58,237 nucleotides of DNA from Clostridia bacterium (GCA_017435905.1 JAFSEB010000054.1:1-58237); one strand, 5' to 3'; shown: positions 32,452 through 41,255, counted from the stretch's first letter. The notes: generated from the letters alone by a model not told the origin. Program-made: numbers and translations.

Positions 32452-32927
32452 TATTCCACCACCACATCCGCAAGGCTTACTCTGATCGCCTTCTGCAGCG
32501 ATAAAAGGGGCAGTTCCACCTGATAGCCGATCTTTCCTGCGCTGAAGGTGACCGTTTCCACATCCGCTGCGGTCATGTGGATGAAGGTCGGGAACTGCTT
32601 CTTCATGCCGATGGGGGAGCAGCCGCCGTGCACATAGCCTGTAAGGGGCAGAAGCTCCTTGGATTTAAGCATATCGATGGATTTTTCCCCGGCAGCTTTT
32701 GCGGCTTTTTTGAGGTCAAGCTCCTGCGCAACGGGGATCATGAATACGTAGTATTTGCCGCTTTTTCCCACCGTAACAAGGGTCTTGAACACGGCTGCAG
32801 GATCCTTGCCGAGGATATCCGCCACCTCCGTGCCGCTGATGGCGCCGCCGCCCGTATCAAAGGCATAGTGGCGGTAGGGGATCTTGAGGCGCTCGAGGGT
32901 GCGCATCACGTTGGTTTTTTCTTCCAT
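32451..32927 (-). CDS. ybaK: Cys-tRNA(Pro)/Cys-tRNA(Cys) deacylase YbaK
   Basis: A protein of 158 residues of the YbaK/EbsC family. It hydrolyses mischarged Cys-tRNA(Pro). Motifs: KTLVTVGKSGKYYVFMIPVA (catalytic Lys), YVHGGCSPIGMKKQFPTF (GxxxP/GGxSPxG loop) and the N-terminal YRHYAFDT. Length is normal. First gene of the ybaK-GNAT-kinase unit; a TGATATAAT extended -10 lies at 32957-32965 on the minus strand. Confidence 0.9.
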   Translation of the reverse strand: MEEKTNVMRTLERLKIPYRHYAFDTGGGAISGTEVADILGKDPAAVFKTLVTVGKSGKYYVFMIPVAQELDLKKAAKAAGEKSIDMLKSKELLPLTGYVHGGCSPIGMKKQFPTFIHMTAADVETVTFSAGKIGYQVELPLLSLQKAIRVSLADVVVE

Positions 32928-32985
32928 AAAGAACCTCTGTTATTCTGAATGAGAGGATTATATCATAACTTCGCCCATGCTGCAT

Positions 32986-33022
32986 AAAAAAGATCCTCCG
33001 CAGGTTTTGCAGAGGATCTTTT
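32986..33022. terminator. Terminator between uracil permease and ybaK regions
   Basis: AAAAAAGATCCTC (32986-32998) pairs with GAGGATCTTTT (33012-33022); the A run gives a T tail for the minus-strand uracil permease transcript. Confidence 0.8.
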
Positions 33023-33032
33023 ACTGTTTTGC

Positions 33033-34376
33033 TTATTTCTTGATGCGCTTTTCGCCAACGGTGAGCACGGTGTTCACCAGGATGCCGAGGATGAGGGCGG
33101 TGGCGATGTTGGTGATGGTGATCTGACCGAACTGCAGCGTCATGCCGCCGATGCCGGTGATGAGGATGGTGGCAACAACGAAGAGGTTGCGGTTGGTATC
33201 AAGATCGATGTGCTTGAACATGCGAAGACCGCTGACGGCGATGAAGCCGTAGAGGGTGACGCAGACGCCGCCCATCACGCAGCTCGGGATGGTGTTCACA
33301 AAGGCTACGAAGGGAGCGAAGAAGCTCAGCACGATGCAGCCTACCGCAGCGGCGGCAATGGTGATCACGGAAGCGTTGCGGGTGATGGCAACGCAGCCAA
33401 CGCTCTCGCCGTAGGTGGTGTTGGGGCAGCAGCCGAAGAAGGCGCCTACCATGGAGCCGATGCCGTCACCGAGCAGGGTGCGGGCAAGGCCGGGCTCCTC
33501 GTTGATCAGATCCTTGCCGATGATGGAGGAGATGTTCTTGTGGTCGGCAATGTGCTCAGCGAACACAACGAAGGCAACAGGCGCATAGAGCACCGCAATG
33601 TTGCCGAAGGCGGACCAGTCAAAGGTTTCCTTGGCAGCCTGCACAAAGGCAAACTTGGGCACGTGGATCCAGCCTTCGAGGGTGGTGAAGTCAAGGGAGG
33701 TGAGGGGGCTCATGTTCAGCACCATGAGTGCATCGTTGCCGGTGGCGCTGCCGATGAGGGTGAATATGGCGGCAAGCACATAGCCTGCAAGGATACCGAT
33801 GATGAAGGGGATGAGCCTTGCCATCTTCTTGCCGAAGGTGGAGCAGAGAATGACGGTGAAAAGGGTCACAAGACCGCAGAGGATGTGGATGAGGCTGTAG
33901 GTGCCGCCGGTGACATTGGTCAGATCGCTGATGGCGTTGCCTGCAAGGCAAAGACCGATGATGGCAACGGTGGGCCCAATGATGATGGGAGGCATCAGCT
34001 TATCTACCCATTTGGTACCGAAGAACTTGATGGCGATGGCGATGATCACATACACAAGGCCTGCAAGAACAGCACCGACGATGATGCCGAAATAGCCGAA
34101 CACGGTGGCGCTGTACATGGCGCCGAGGAAAGCGAAGGAGCTGCCGAGGAATACGGGGCTGTTGGCCTTGGTGAAGGCGATGTACACGGCGGTACCGGCA
34201 CCGGCGCCGAGCAGAGCGGCGGCGATATCCATTTCAAGGTTCACTGCGCCGTAGCTGTTCACAAGGATCGGCACAACGAGGGTTGCTGCCATGATGGCGA
34301 GCATCTGCTGCAGCGCAAATACGATGAGCTGCGGGAACTTCGGCTTATCTTTGATGCCGTAGATCAGGTTGTTCAT
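33033..34376 (-). CDS. Uracil permease (NCS2/UraA family)
   Basis: A protein of 447 residues with about 12-14 membrane segments. NCS2 features: VFALQQMLAIMAATLVVPIL at the N terminus, the conserved VVFAEHIADHKNI (TM8 region) and GAFFGCCPNTTYGESVGCVA (TM10 loop, NTTYGE) that distinguishes UraA-type uracil carriers from xanthine carriers. It imports uracil with protons. The leader carries a PyrR-type attenuator, which supports the substrate assignment. Start ATG 34376, behind GGAGGAGAAG. Confidence 0.9.
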   Translation of the reverse strand: MNNLIYGIKDKPKFPQLIVFALQQMLAIMAATLVVPILVNSYGAVNLEMDIAAALLGAGAGTAVYIAFTKANSPVFLGSSFAFLGAMYSATVFGYFGIIVGAVLAGLVYVIIAIAIKFFGTKWVDKLMPPIIIGPTVAIIGLCLAGNAISDLTNVTGGTYSLIHILCGLVTLFTVILCSTFGKKMARLIPFIIGILAGYVLAAIFTLIGSATGNDALMVLNMSPLTSLDFTTLEGWIHVPKFAFVQAAKETFDWSAFGNIAVLYAPVAFVVFAEHIADHKNISSIIGKDLINEEPGLARTLLGDGIGSMVGAFFGCCPNTTYGESVGCVAITRNASVITIAAAAVGCIVLSFFAPFVAFVNTIPSCVMGGVCVTLYGFIAVSGLRMFKHIDLDTNRNLFVVATILITGIGGMTLQFGQITITNIATALILGILVNTVLTVGEKRIKK

Positions 34377-34419
34377 GAAAACTTCTCCTCCGTTTGTAAT
34401 GGTTTTTGCATGATTGCAG

Positions 34420-34537
34420 AAAAAATGCCCCGTCCGTAGGAGCGGACAGGGCGAAAACACGACCGAATCAAAGTGCTTTACAGTATTCAGCTTGCTTACA
34501 CCTCGCCGGAATCTCCTTCCGGACGCAAAATATCATC
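34420..34537 (-). promoter_or_regulatory. PyrR-type attenuator leader of the uracil permease gene
   Basis: On the minus strand the leader contains UCCGGCGAGG (34510-34501), which fits the PyrR-binding-loop consensus UCCNGNGAGG. It is followed by a terminator: 34452-34443 (GCCCTGTCCG) pairs with 34436-34427 (CGGACGGGGC), then a T run at 34425-34420. PyrR with bound UMP would stabilise the anti-antiterminator and so allow termination. The promoter is TTGACA-17-CATAAT at 34572-34544 (minus). Confidence 0.7.
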
Positions 34538-34543
34538 CTGCGC

Positions 34544-34572
34544 ATTATGACATTTTGCGGCATGGTTGTCAA
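34544..34572 (-). promoter_or_regulatory. Promoter of the uracil permease gene
   Basis: TTGACA (34572-34567, minus strand), 17 bases, CATAAT (34549-34544). Confidence 0.8.
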
Positions 34573-34629
34573 TGCTTTTTTTCGTGGATTTTGAAAAAAG
34601 GAAGGCGAAAAAGGAAACCGCATCCCATG

Positions 34630-34659
34630 TGGACAAGAGCTGCTGCCGGGTGGTATGAT
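34630..34659 (+). promoter_or_regulatory. Promoter of the M20 amidohydrolase gene
   Basis: TGGACA (34630-34635), 18 bases, TATGAT (34654-34659), 44 bases ahead of the start codon. The remainder of the 34377-34702 gap is the uracil permease leader and promoter. Confidence 0.55.
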
Positions 34660-34702
34660 GAAGAAAATCTTTGGTGGGCAAAGTGCCCCTTCGGAGGGAA
34701 AC

Positions 34703-35809
34703 ATGAACGAAAAAAATCTTGCTTTGGCGGTGGAACTCAGGCATGCCCTGCATGCGCACCCGGAGCTTTCAAATGAAGAGGTATGGACCCGCAATACTCT
34801 GATGGCATTTCTTCGCCAACATACGAACCTTGAGATCGTGGACCGGGGCAAGTGGTTCTACGCCCTTTACCGTGCGGCACAGCCCAAGCGCCGTATTGCC
34901 TTCCGTGCGGATTTTGACGCCCTTCCCATCGAGGATGGCTGCGGCAAGCCCTATGCTTCCACCATCCCCGGCTGCGGACATAAGTGCGGACACGACGGTC
35001 ACAGCGCAGCCCTTGCGGCTTTTGCGCTGGAGGTGAACGAGAAGGGTGCGGACAGCGATATTTACTTCGTCTTCCAGCATGCGGAGGAGATCGGTGACGG
35101 CGGACAGTACTGTGCTGAGATCATCCGTGAGGATGGGATCGATGAGGTCTTCGCCTTCCATAACTGGCCCGGTTATCCCCACGGAACGGTCTGCGTGAAG
35201 GATGGCTGCATCCACTATGCCTCCAAGGGCATGAGCATCCGCATGGTGGGCACCCCCTCCCATGCAAGCATGCCGGAATGCGGCAGAACGCCTGCTTATG
35301 CCCTTGCACGCATCATCGAAGCGGTGCCGGGGCTCAACGCACGCCCGTGGAAAGGCGAAGCCCTCACCACGGTGATCGGCATGCAGCTTGGCGAAAAGGC
35401 CTTCGGCACGCAGGCAAGCGAGGGCGAGGTATACCTCACCATCCGTGCGGACAGCGAGGCTGAACTCGATGAACTTTCCTCCCTTCTTGAAAAGATGGCG
35501 GAGGAGGGTGCGAAGGAATACGGCCTTACCCTTTCCGTAGAGTACTGCGATGTGTTCCCCGATACCGTCAACGATCCCGCCAGCACGCAGAAGATCCGTG
35601 ATGCGGCAGCTGCCCTCGGTTACCCCGTGGCGGAGATGCCCATGGCGGAGCGAGGCTCCGAGGATTTCGGCTATTTCACAAAATATGCGCCCGGTGCGCT
35701 GTTCTTCATCGGCGCCGGTGAGGATGCACCGCAGCTTCACACCGCTCCTTTTGATTTTGACGATACGCTGATCCCTATGGTGGTCGCCGTATACGAAAAA
35801 CTCATCTAA
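34703..35809 (+). CDS. M20-family amidohydrolase
   Basis: A protein of 368 residues of the M20/M28-like amidohydrolase group (aminoacylase, hippurate hydrolase type). RHALHAHPELSNEE opens the family, followed by RADFDALPI (metal Asp), CGHKCGHDGHSAALAA (Cys/His ligands), FVFQHAEEIGDGG (catalytic Glu), FAFHNWPGYPHGTV, and the small dimerisation domain with YASKGMSIRMVGTPSHASMP. It likely hydrolyses N-acyl amino acids. Start ATG 34703 behind GGAGGG. Confidence 0.87.
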   Translation: MNEKNLALAVELRHALHAHPELSNEEVWTRNTLMAFLRQHTNLEIVDRGKWFYALYRAAQPKRRIAFRADFDALPIEDGCGKPYASTIPGCGHKCGHDGHSAALAAFALEVNEKGADSDIYFVFQHAEEIGDGGQYCAEIIREDGIDEVFAFHNWPGYPHGTVCVKDGCIHYASKGMSIRMVGTPSHASMPECGRTPAYALARIIEAVPGLNARPWKGEALTTVIGMQLGEKAFGTQASEGEVYLTIRADSEAELDELSSLLEKMAEEGAKEYGLTLSVEYCDVFPDTVNDPASTQKIRDAAAALGYPVAEMPMAERGSEDFGYFTKYAPGALFFIGAGEDAPQLHTAPFDFDDTLIPMVVAVYEKLI

Positions 35810-35829
35810 AACCATTCACAAAAAACGTG

Positions 35830-35863
35830 AGCCGCTTCCCTACGGGGAAAGCGGCTCCTTTTT
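35830..35863. terminator. Bidirectional terminator
   Basis: GAGCCGCTT-CCC (35830-35841) pairs with GGG-AAAGCGGCTC (35846-35858), with a T tract on one side and A tract on the other. Confidence 0.8.
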
Positions 35864-35873
35864 GATGCGGCTG

Positions 35874-36407
35874 TCAAGCCTTTGCGGCAAATCTGCTTTT
35901 GTGCACCGCCATCACAAGCAGCGGAACGAGGATAAGCTGCAGCAGGATGCCGGGAACGGCGGAGGTAAAGGCGCCTGCCCAAAATGCGGCAAGGCCGAAG
36001 GTCTGTGCGCTGAAAAACGCAAAGACAAAACGTGCGGCGCCCCAAACAAGGCGTCCCAGGATCATAGCGGCGATCAGCGAAATGTAGATCGATGCTTTCT
36101 TTTTCGGCAGCAGCGCATAAAGGAAGCCGGATACGGCGCCATAGCAGGCAAGCTCAAGGGCCATGGCGGCAGCGCCCGGGAACATGACGGGCATGCCGAA
36201 AAGAAGGGAACGAAGCAGCGGCGCAATAAAGCCCACCGCAAGCCCCCAGGGCCAGCCGCAGAAAAAGCCTGCAAGCAGCACGGGAATATGCATGGGGCAA
36301 AGCATGTTGCCGATCTCCGGGATCTGCCCGGTCAGGAAGGGCAGCACAAGGGCAAGGGCGAGGAACAGGGCAGAGGCAACAAGGCAGCGGGTACGGTCGT
36401 TTTTCAT
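35874..36407 (-). CDS. ECF transporter S component (substrate unknown)
   Basis: A protein of 177 residues with about five to six hydrophobic segments. The pattern PMHIPVLLAGFFCGWPWGLA followed by VGFIAPLLRSLLFGMP is that of the ECF-type S component family. It binds a vitamin or cofactor precursor and needs EcfA/A'/T modules encoded elsewhere. A structured leader that I do not recognise precedes it; if it is a riboswitch the ligand would identify the vitamin. Start ATG 36407, behind AAAGGA. Confidence 0.8.
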   Translation of the reverse strand: MKNDRTRCLVASALFLALALVLPFLTGQIPEIGNMLCPMHIPVLLAGFFCGWPWGLAVGFIAPLLRSLLFGMPVMFPGAAAMALELACYGAVSGFLYALLPKKKASIYISLIAAMILGRLVWGAARFVFAFFSAQTFGLAAFWAGAFTSAVPGILLQLILVPLLVMAVHKSRFAAKA

Positions 36408-36428
36408 AGGGTGATCCTTTCTTTGCAA

Positions 36429-36545
36429 ACAGAAAAGGCATTGCCTTCCCGTGCCGGGAAAACAATGCCTTCAATGCATCGCAATTTAAAAATAGATGAT
36501 AAGAAAACGGGGCGCTTCTGCGCCGGTGCCGCACTTCTGTGCGGT
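36429..36545 (-). promoter_or_regulatory. Structured leader of the ECF S component (candidate riboswitch)
   Basis: On the minus strand the transcript begins with two tandem hairpins, both with an AGAA loop: CCGCAC-AGAA-GTGCGG and then GGCGC-AGAA-GCGCC (36542-36512). About 35 bases later GCATTG (near 36475) precedes a terminator-like hairpin AGGCATTG/CAATGCCT with TTTTCTG. GCATTG could pair with the same 3' arm, giving alternative structures. I do not recognise a known riboswitch. Confidence 0.5.
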
Positions 36546-36551
36546 AAGGCT

Positions 36552-36580
36552 ATTATATCGGAAAAACGGCGTTTCAGCAA
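36552..36580 (-). promoter_or_regulatory. Promoter of the ECF S component leader
   Basis: TTGCTG (36580-36575, minus), 17 bases, TATAAT (36557-36552). The -35 box overlaps the end of the DUF3842 gene. Confidence 0.75.
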
Positions 36581-36999
36581 GGGCTGTTTTCCAGAAGCAG
36601 TGCGCGAAGCCTGCGAAGCACATCCTGCACAAGGGCTGCCATGGAGGTATCCGCAACGCCTGCAATGATGTTTTCGCATTTGTTCATGGGCACAAGGATG
36701 CGTACTGCATCCGCCCTGCCTACCGCTGCCGCCATGGCGGCGGTCACCTCACCTAAAAATGCATCTGCGATCACAATGCCGATGGGGCCGATGATGATAT
36801 CCGCCTTCCTTGCGGCGGTAATGACGGCGTTTTCGCCTGTTGCCGCCTGCATTGCCCCTGCCTTGAGCATCGCTGCCGTTGCCATGGCATTCGTGCCCAC
36901 GGCAAGGATGGGGAGCGAAGGGTGCTGCTCCTTAATGCTGCGGATGAGTTCCTTGCCAAGCTGTCCGCCCTGCCCGTCTATTACAAGAATCCGTTTCAT
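36574..36999 (-). CDS. DUF3842 family protein
   Basis: A protein of 141 residues opening with a Rossmann-like strand-loop RILVIDGQGGQLGKELIRSI, then ILAVGTNAMATAAMLKAGAM, and ADIIIGPIGIVIADAFLGEV. This is the DUF3842 pattern, a small cytosolic family of unknown function common in Clostridia. Start ATG 36999; the ribosome site is weak. It sits between the M14 peptidase gene and the ECF S component gene, all on the same strand. Confidence 0.75.
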   Translation of the reverse strand: MKRILVIDGQGGQLGKELIRSIKEQHPSLPILAVGTNAMATAAMLKAGAMQAATGENAVITAARKADIIIGPIGIVIADAFLGEVTAAMAAAVGRADAVRILVPMNKCENIIAGVADTSMAALVQDVLRRLRALLLENSPC

Positions 37000-37078
37000 A
37001 TCGCTCGTCTTTCTTTGCCTTTCCTGTTTCTCTTCTATATTAGCATACATGATTTTTGCAAAAAAGCAAAGCACAAAC

Positions 37079-37102
37079 GGCGCCGCAGGGGATTGCGGCG
37101 CC
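37079..37102 (-). terminator. Terminator after the M14 peptidase gene
   Basis: GGCGCCGC (37079-37086) pairs with GCGGCGCC (37095-37102); on the minus strand it is followed by GTTTGTGCTTT. Confidence 0.6.
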
Positions 37103-37113
37103 ATTGGAAGCGT

Positions 37114-38610
37114 TTAGGAAAGAAGTGCATCCATGCCCGTTGTAAGGATGGGCAGGTTATCCCTGTAAATGGCATTGAACTGCGAGAGCGGCAGCGGATT
37201 CACGCCGCTTCCTGCCTCCACGGTATAGCCGGGCTTGTTGAACCGGGAAATGAACCAATCCCGGTAGCCGGCATAGGAGTTTGCAGGGCCTTCTCTGAGG
37301 GTGTAGCCGCTGCCCGACGCCATGCGCTCTGCAATGGCTTCGGCGCCTGTCGGCTCATAATCCTGATATTTCCAGAAGATGACCCTGCCCTGCGTATGGT
37401 AGGCGATGGCAAGGTCGAACCTGTTTTCATTGGTGTAGTCGTACACTGCCCTGCTTTCGGGTTCGGAAAGGGCGTTTGGTCCCACATATTCACGGGGTCC
37501 CGGTCTGGTAAAGCCGGCGGCGAATTTCACCTCCCGTTCCTTTTCCCAATCGGCAGGATAGTTGGAATTCAGGTCAACGCCCCGGATGTTTGCCTTCCAG
37601 CCGGAGGGGAAGGGGATGGAGGGATAGTTTGCCGCATAGCGGCGTGCGGTATCGTATGCGCTGCCGGAATCGATGGCGCCCGTCACAAGGTCAACGCCGT
37701 CCGGGTTCACAAGGGGCACCACATGCAGCGTTGCGCCCGTAAAGAGCTTTGCGGCGCTCACATTGCCGATGCGTCTGCCGGAAGCGTAGGCCTCCGCATA
37801 ATCCTCAAGGAACTTCAGTACCAGCGGTGTTGTGATCCACTCGTTGGCATGGTGGGAAGCATTGTAAAAGACCTGCTTTGCGCCGCTGCCCATCACCAGC
37901 GCTTCAATGGGGGAACCCGTTACGCTGGTGCCGATCCGCCTTTTGCGGATGAAGGGATAGCGTGCGGCGAGGCCTTCGTTTACAAGCTCCGTCAGTTCCG
38001 ATGTATAGGATACATTGGTGGGCACCACATCAAAGGGCAGGGGAATGATGAGCGTTTCGCCTGCGAAGATCAGGTTCGGGTTTTCACGGGGATTGGCGGT
38101 AAGAAGCGCTTCCACCGTGGTGCCGTAGCGCCTTGCGATGGCGGAAAGGGTGTCGCCCCGTTTGACGGTATATTCCACATAACCTGTCAGATAGGGCTTG
38201 AGGGCTGCAAGGGTGCGCTGTCCCACGATGCCGTCTGCCTGCAGACCGTTCGCACGCTGGAAGGCACGCACCGCCGCATCCGTCCTGCTGCCGAAAATGC
38301 CGTCGATATTGCCGGGGGAAAAGCCTGCCCGTGTCAGGGCAAGCTGCACCGTTTCCACATAAGGCCCTCTGTCGCCCCGGCGAAGCCAGCTTTCCTCCGC
38401 TTCCATATAGGGCGCAAGGGCTGCCCATGTGCGCCTGCCCACGATGCCGTCTGCCTGCAAACCGTTCGCACGCTGAAAGGCACGCACCGCCGCTTCCGTT
38501 CTGCTGCCAAAGATGCCGTCGATATTGCCGGCATCAAAACCGGCACGCCTGAGGGCGCGCTGGAGCACTTTGACATCCTCGCCGCGGTCGCCGCGTCGCA
38601 ATGTTCTCAT
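37114..38610 (-). CDS. M14 carboxypeptidase with two peptidoglycan-binding domains and LysM
   Basis: A protein of 498 residues: two PG_binding_1 repeats (about 1-70 and 75-145), a LysM domain (about 150-195; YTVKRGDTLSAIARRYGTTV), and an M14 zinc carboxypeptidase domain (about 200-498). Zinc ligands are in ASHHANEWITTP, and AYHTQGRVIFW holds the third; YTVEAGSG has the catalytic Glu. Layout matches gamma-D-glutamyl-diamino acid endopeptidase I type enzymes, involved in spore peptidoglycan and recycling. There is no signal peptide. The two PG-binding repeats are nearly identical. Start ATG 38610. Confidence 0.9.
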   Translation of the reverse strand: MRTLRRGDRGEDVKVLQRALRRAGFDAGNIDGIFGSRTEAAVRAFQRANGLQADGIVGRRTWAALAPYMEAEESWLRRGDRGPYVETVQLALTRAGFSPGNIDGIFGSRTDAAVRAFQRANGLQADGIVGQRTLAALKPYLTGYVEYTVKRGDTLSAIARRYGTTVEALLTANPRENPNLIFAGETLIIPLPFDVVPTNVSYTSELTELVNEGLAARYPFIRKRRIGTSVTGSPIEALVMGSGAKQVFYNASHHANEWITTPLVLKFLEDYAEAYASGRRIGNVSAAKLFTGATLHVVPLVNPDGVDLVTGAIDSGSAYDTARRYAANYPSIPFPSGWKANIRGVDLNSNYPADWEKEREVKFAAGFTRPGPREYVGPNALSEPESRAVYDYTNENRFDLAIAYHTQGRVIFWKYQDYEPTGAEAIAERMASGSGYTLREGPANSYAGYRDWFISRFNKPGYTVEAGSGVNPLPLSQFNAIYRDNLPILTTGMDALLS

Positions 38611-38861
38611 ATTTGACCACCTCGTTCTGTTTTTGCTGCCAGTATATGCGAAGATTAAAAAAAGGGTGAAAGCTGCTCATGACCCCCACCCGAAAATTTT
38701 GTGCTTTTGGAAAAAGCAAGGAAAACAGGCACTTTTCTGCAATATTAAGCAAATCTTAAAAGTGTGCTGTTTGAATCTTATAGCATGGCTGTGTTAGAGT
38801 ATCGGTAACGGAGGAATGGAGCATTTCACGCCTTCTTTCATATAAATCGGAGGAGAAAAAT

Positions 38862-39569
38862 ATGTACAACATTTTAATATGCGATGACGAAAGGGATATC
38901 GTTTCTGCGCTGAAGATCTACCTCGGTGCGGAAGGCTACCGCACCTTTGCGGCCTACAACGGCCGGGAAGCGCTCGATATCCTGTCAAAGGAAACGGTGC
39001 ACCTTGCCCTGCTTGACATCATGATGCCGGGGCTTGACGGGCTTGCGGTGACGGCAGCGCTGCGGGAAAAAAGCAACATCCCCGTGATCCTTCTCACCGC
39101 AAAAAGCGAGGATACGGATAAGGTGCTGGGGCTTTCCATCGGTGCGGATGATTATGTTACCAAACCCTTCAATCCGGTGGAGCTTATTGCAAGGGTGCGT
39201 TCCCAGTTAAGGCGCTACACCATGCTCGGCGGCATGAGCGTACCGGAGAAAAATCCCTCTGTGATCGCCATCGGCGGCGTTGCCCTTGACGATGATGCAA
39301 AGGTGGTGACCCTTGAGGGTGAAAAAGTCAATCTGACGCCCATCGAATACAACATCCTCAAGCTGCTGATGGAAAATGCGGGGAAGGTATTCTCCTCCTC
39401 ACGCATCTATGAGCTTGTGTGGAAGGATGCCGCATGGGGTGCGGAAAACACCGTTGCGGTGCACATCCGCCACATTCGGGAAAAGCTGGAGATCAACCCT
39501 GCTGAGCCCCGTTATGTGAAGGTGGTGTGGGGACAGGGCTACAAATTTGAAAAGGGGGGCAGAGGATGA
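38862..39569 (+). CDS. OmpR/PhoB-family response regulator
   Basis: A protein of 235 residues. Receiver domain with phospho-acceptor Asp52 (LALLDIMMPGLDG), Thr in LLTAKSE and Lys in YVTKPFNP; then an OmpR-type winged helix (INLTPIEYNILKLLMENAGK-like segment, here VNLTPIEYNILKLLMEN; HIRHIREKLE). The signature resembles VanR-type regulators. It overlaps the downstream kinase gene by four bases. Start ATG 38862 follows GGAGG. Confidence 0.93.
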   Translation: MYNILICDDERDIVSALKIYLGAEGYRTFAAYNGREALDILSKETVHLALLDIMMPGLDGLAVTAALREKSNIPVILLTAKSEDTDKVLGLSIGADDYVTKPFNPVELIARVRSQLRRYTMLGGMSVPEKNPSVIAIGGVALDDDAKVVTLEGEKVNLTPIEYNILKLLMENAGKVFSSSRIYELVWKDAAWGAENTVAVHIRHIREKLEINPAEPRYVKVVWGQGYKFEKGGRG

Positions 39570-41221
39570 AAGCAACGCATATTTTCGGTGTGAAGCTGAC
39601 GGCGGTTTTTCTGACGGTGCTCTTTTCGTTCCTTGCCATGTTCGGTCTTTGGACGACCGTGGGCATGGTGAACGACATGTATTACAACTATGGGCCCATC
39701 CTGCAGGATAACCTGCAGCGGTACCACGCTTCCATGGCGGAGTACGGCTTCAATATGTACCACATCATCGTGGTCGACCTTTACCCCTACCGCTATGCGG
39801 TGCCCATTGCGGCGGCGGTGCTGGCGCTCATTGTGGCTGCGCTGTGGCTGTTCCTGCTTGCAAGTGCCGGCAGGCGAGGCGGCAGGGCGGATGCGGTGCG
39901 TAACATGCAGGATAAGATCCCCTTTGATATTTATGTTTGCATTGCGTTCTGTGCGGCGCTGCTGCTTCTGCGCCTGTTTGACTACATTGCCTTTGCACCG
40001 GGTGCATCCACGGTGGATAACCTGCTGCATGTGCTTCTTTTGTCCCTGCATTCGACCGCAGCAATAGGGCTTGTGCTTGCCGTGACCATGACGCTTTCTG
40101 CACGCATCAAAACGGGGACGTTTTTCACCAACACGGTCATTTACGTTGTGCTTAAAGGCGTGTGGAAGGTGCTGTGCATGATCGGCAGGGGCATCCGTAC
40201 GTTTTTCACAAACATCCCCATCCTTTGGAAAGCGGTGCTGCTGTTTCTGGTGTATTCGGGGGCTGTGGCGCTTCTCAGCCTGGCCGCCCCCTATGAGTTC
40301 CTTGCATTCCTGCTGCTGATCGGTCTTGGCATGACGGCGCTTATCCTGATCGTGGTGCTCACGCTGCAGGCAGATCAGCTCAAAACCGGTGCAAAACGCC
40401 TCGCCGTGGGCGATCTTTCCCACCAGATCCGCACGGATTATCTTTGGGGCGAATACAAGCGCCACGGTGAGAACCTCAACAGCATCGGCAGCGGCATGAA
40501 CCGGGCGGTGGAGGATCGCATCAAGAGCGAAAGGATGAAAACGGAGCTGATCACCAACGTTTCCCACGATATCAAAACGCCGCTCACCTCCATCATCAAC
40601 TATGTGGATCTGCTGAAGAAAGAGCCGGCAGGCAGCGAAAACGCCGTGGAGTACCTTGCGGTGATCGACCGGCAGGCACAAAGGCTCAAGAAAATGACGG
40701 AGGATGTGGTGGAGGCTTCCAAGGCATCCACCGGCAATATCAAGGCGGAACTGGCGCCTACGGATGCAGCGGAGCTTTTGAACCAGTGCCTCGGCGAATT
40801 TGCGGAGCGCTTTCAGAAAGCGGATCTTGGCATCGTGGTGCAGAAGCCGGAAACGCCTCTTATCATCACGGCGGATGGGAGGCTCCTTTCACGGGTGCTC
40901 GATAACCTTCTTGGCAACATTGCAAAATATGCCCAGCCGGGTACACGGGTATATGCATCGCTGCAGCGCTGCGGCGCGGATGCAGTCATTTCGCTGAAAA
41001 ACGTTTCAAGAGAGGCGCTCAATATTTCCGAGGATGAGCTGATGGAGCGTTTTGTACGGGGCGACAGCGCAAGAACGAGCGAGGGCAGCGGCCTCGGGCT
41101 TTCCATCGCAAGGAGCCTGACGGAGCTGCAGGGCGGCAGCTTTGCCATCACCATAGACTGCGACCTGTTCAAAGCGGAACTTCGCTTCCGTGCCGTGGAA
41201 ATGCCCCCGGCGACAGAATAA
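39566..41221 (+). CDS. Sensor histidine kinase with a six-segment membrane domain
   Basis: A protein of 551 residues. The N-terminal 270 residues hold about six hydrophobic segments (near 8-33, 76-100, 120-145, 155-180, 220-243 and 245-268) with a 45-residue outer loop after the first. Then a HAMP-like linker, the H-box with His334 (NVSHDIKTPLTSIINYVDLL), N-box DNLLGNIAKYA, and G-box GSGLGLSIARSLTE. The input signal is unknown. It pairs with the response regulator upstream. Confidence 0.9.
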   Translation: MKATHIFGVKLTAVFLTVLFSFLAMFGLWTTVGMVNDMYYNYGPILQDNLQRYHASMAEYGFNMYHIIVVDLYPYRYAVPIAAAVLALIVAALWLFLLASAGRRGGRADAVRNMQDKIPFDIYVCIAFCAALLLLRLFDYIAFAPGASTVDNLLHVLLLSLHSTAAIGLVLAVTMTLSARIKTGTFFTNTVIYVVLKGVWKVLCMIGRGIRTFFTNIPILWKAVLLFLVYSGAVALLSLAAPYEFLAFLLLIGLGMTALILIVVLTLQADQLKTGAKRLAVGDLSHQIRTDYLWGEYKRHGENLNSIGSGMNRAVEDRIKSERMKTELITNVSHDIKTPLTSIINYVDLLKKEPAGSENAVEYLAVIDRQAQRLKKMTEDVVEASKASTGNIKAELAPTDAAELLNQCLGEFAERFQKADLGIVVQKPETPLIITADGRLLSRVLDNLLGNIAKYAQPGTRVYASLQRCGADAVISLKNVSREALNISEDELMERFVRGDSARTSEGSGLGLSIARSLTELQGGSFAITIDCDLFKAELRFRAVEMPPATE

Positions 41222-41225
41222 AAGA

Positions 41226-41255
41226 AGCGGCGCATCGAAAGATGCGCCGCTTTTG
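41226..41255. terminator. Bidirectional terminator
   Basis: AAGCGGCGCATC (41226-41237) pairs perfectly with 41242-41253 around a GAAA loop, then TTTT, between the kinase gene and the converging small gene. Confidence 0.88.
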
